Source of the DNA: Acidovorax sp. 210-6
GTDB taxonomy: Bacteria > Pseudomonadota > Gammaproteobacteria > Burkholderiales > Burkholderiaceae_C
Direction of reading: 5' to 3'
Length of the DNA stretch: 64,000 nucleotides
Assembly: GCF_010020825.1 (NCBI RefSeq)
Contig: NZ_JAACJE010000001.1
Coordinates: forward strand, 3,038,001-3,102,000
In this document: positions 63,340 to 64,000 of the stretch, piece by piece
How positions within the stretch are numbered: the first letter of the stretch is position 1
Layout: each line of letters begins with the position of its first letter
Translations under genes and position numbers: made by a program
The notes under the pieces: model-generated
Seen by the model: only the letters and a program-made list of their open reading frames with translations
The model's database searches: none
What the model was told of the DNA's origin: nothing

Positions 63340-64000
63340 TCAGATCTTGAATTCCGCGATCAGGGGCAAGTGGTCGGACATGCGCCACCACACCCGTCCG
63401 CGCGGGACATGCAGGCCCACTGGGGTCAGGCCCCGGGCATAGACATGGTCGAGCTGCGCCAGCGGCAGGCGCGCGGGATAGGTGAAGGCACGCTGCTCCT
63501 CGTATTCGAGCAGCCCCAGCCCCGCGAGCATGCGGCCGATTTGCTTCCCCCAGTCGTTGAAGTCGCCCGCCACCAACAGCGGCGCATTGCGCGGAACCTC
63601 GCGTTCGATGAAGCGCTCGAGCAGGCCCACCTGGCGCACCCGGCTGCCCGGAATAAGGCCCAGGTGCACCACGATCACATGCACGTCGCGCCCGTGTGCA
63701 TGCACATGCACATGCAGCAGACCACGCTGCTCGAAGCGGTGGTCGGAGATGTCCTCGTGCTGGTGGCCCGCCACCGGCCAACGCGACAGCAGCGCGTTGC
63801 CATGTTCGCCATGGCGGGTGATAGCGTTGGTGCGGTAAACGGCCTCATAGCCTTCGGGCGCCAGAAAGTCCGCCTGCGGCATGTCCGGCCAGTACGGAAA
63901 AAAACGCGCCTCGCGCCGGTGCAGCTTGCGCACCTCTTGCAGACAGACGATGTCGGCATCGAGCTGCTCCACGGCCAAGCCCAGGTTGTGGATCTCCAGC
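63340..64000 (-). CDS. Endonuclease/exonuclease/phosphatase (EEP) family protein, YbhP-like; N-terminus cut by window edge
   Basis: The open frame runs off the window end at base 64000. About 220 residues are visible, including the EEP core: DADIVCLQEVRK with the catalytic glutamate, the LVAGDFNDWGKQ motif with its Asp/Asn pair and the C-terminal SDHLPLIAEF histidine. These match EEP enzymes that cleave phosphodiesters of DNA, lipids or inositol phosphates; the substrate is unknown. It lies upstream of the ClsB-type gene, which suggests a role in lipid metabolism as in ybhP-clsB. The gene's true start is not in the window. Confidence 0.93.
   Translation of the reverse strand, partial: LEIHNLGLAVEQLDADIVCLQEVRKLHRREARFFPYWPDMPQADFLAPEGYEAVYRTNAITRHGEHGNALLSRWPVAGHQHEDISDHRFEQRGLLHVHVHAHGRDVHVIVVHLGLIPGSRVRQVGLLERFIEREVPRNAPLLVAGDFNDWGKQIGRMLAGLGLLEYEEQRAFTYPARLPLAQLDHVYARGLTPVGLHVPRGRVWWRMSDHLPLIAEFKI

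Overview
The window is dense, GC-rich core chromosome of a betaproteobacterium, most likely family Comamonadaceae (Acidovorax-like). The basis is gene order (hrcA-nadK-recN-rapZ; TPR gene-lolB-ispE-tRNA-Gln-prs-rplY-pth; ispH-fkpB divergent from radC), protein style, and a short interspersed palindromic repeat. I see no prophage, insertion sequence, CRISPR array, rRNA or plasmid function. No gap between genes exceeds about 300 bases. The genus is inferred, not proven.

Layout. 1-2817: ispH (cut by the window edge) and fkpB, divergent from radC and an Smr-domain gene. 3026-9924: a minus-strand run of DUF2199, M48 protease, LemA, truncated globin, a large FtsX-type permease and an orphan peptide-type binding protein. 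10049-18547: a Cache/PAS diguanylate cyclase, apbC, a degenerate Mrr-like membrane protein, a patatin lipase, an SMP-30-like protein and metG. 18590-20469: a SulP anion transporter with its own promoter and leader.

20437-30244 is a dicarboxylate-type island. It holds a chemoreceptor, a LivK-type binding protein, dctM, dctQ, dctP, a second dctP-like gene and a DctS/DctR two-component pair. A sigma70-like promoter with an inverted repeat precedes dctP, and a strong hairpin separates dctP from dctQM. 30302-36416 is an accessory catabolic island: an AraC-type regulator divergent from an FAD dehydrogenase, a coniferyl-aldehyde-type dehydrogenase and a ThDP enzyme. Tandem 10-bp direct repeats lie in the divergent region.

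36450-56574 is housekeeping: lolD/lolC, a mutase-like gene, recJ, a small periplasmic protein, a CAT-anticodon tRNA, hrcA, nadK, recN, rapZ, mutY, a dynamin-like GTPase, mutM, a TPR protein, lolB, ispE, tRNA-Gln, prs, rplY, pth and ferredoxin. 56696-64000 carries a DUF945 protein, a LysE exporter, DUF429, an EamA transporter, a BLUF photoreceptor coupled to folE, a ClsB-type cardiolipin synthase and an EEP-family protein cut by the window edge.

The most interesting structure outside the genes is a roughly 55-bp two-hairpin repeat. There are eleven recognisable copies and ten share one orientation. Several copies have been absorbed into genes: one supplies part of the MetG linker, one the LolC stop and LolD start, and one the end of the mutase-like gene and the RecJ start.
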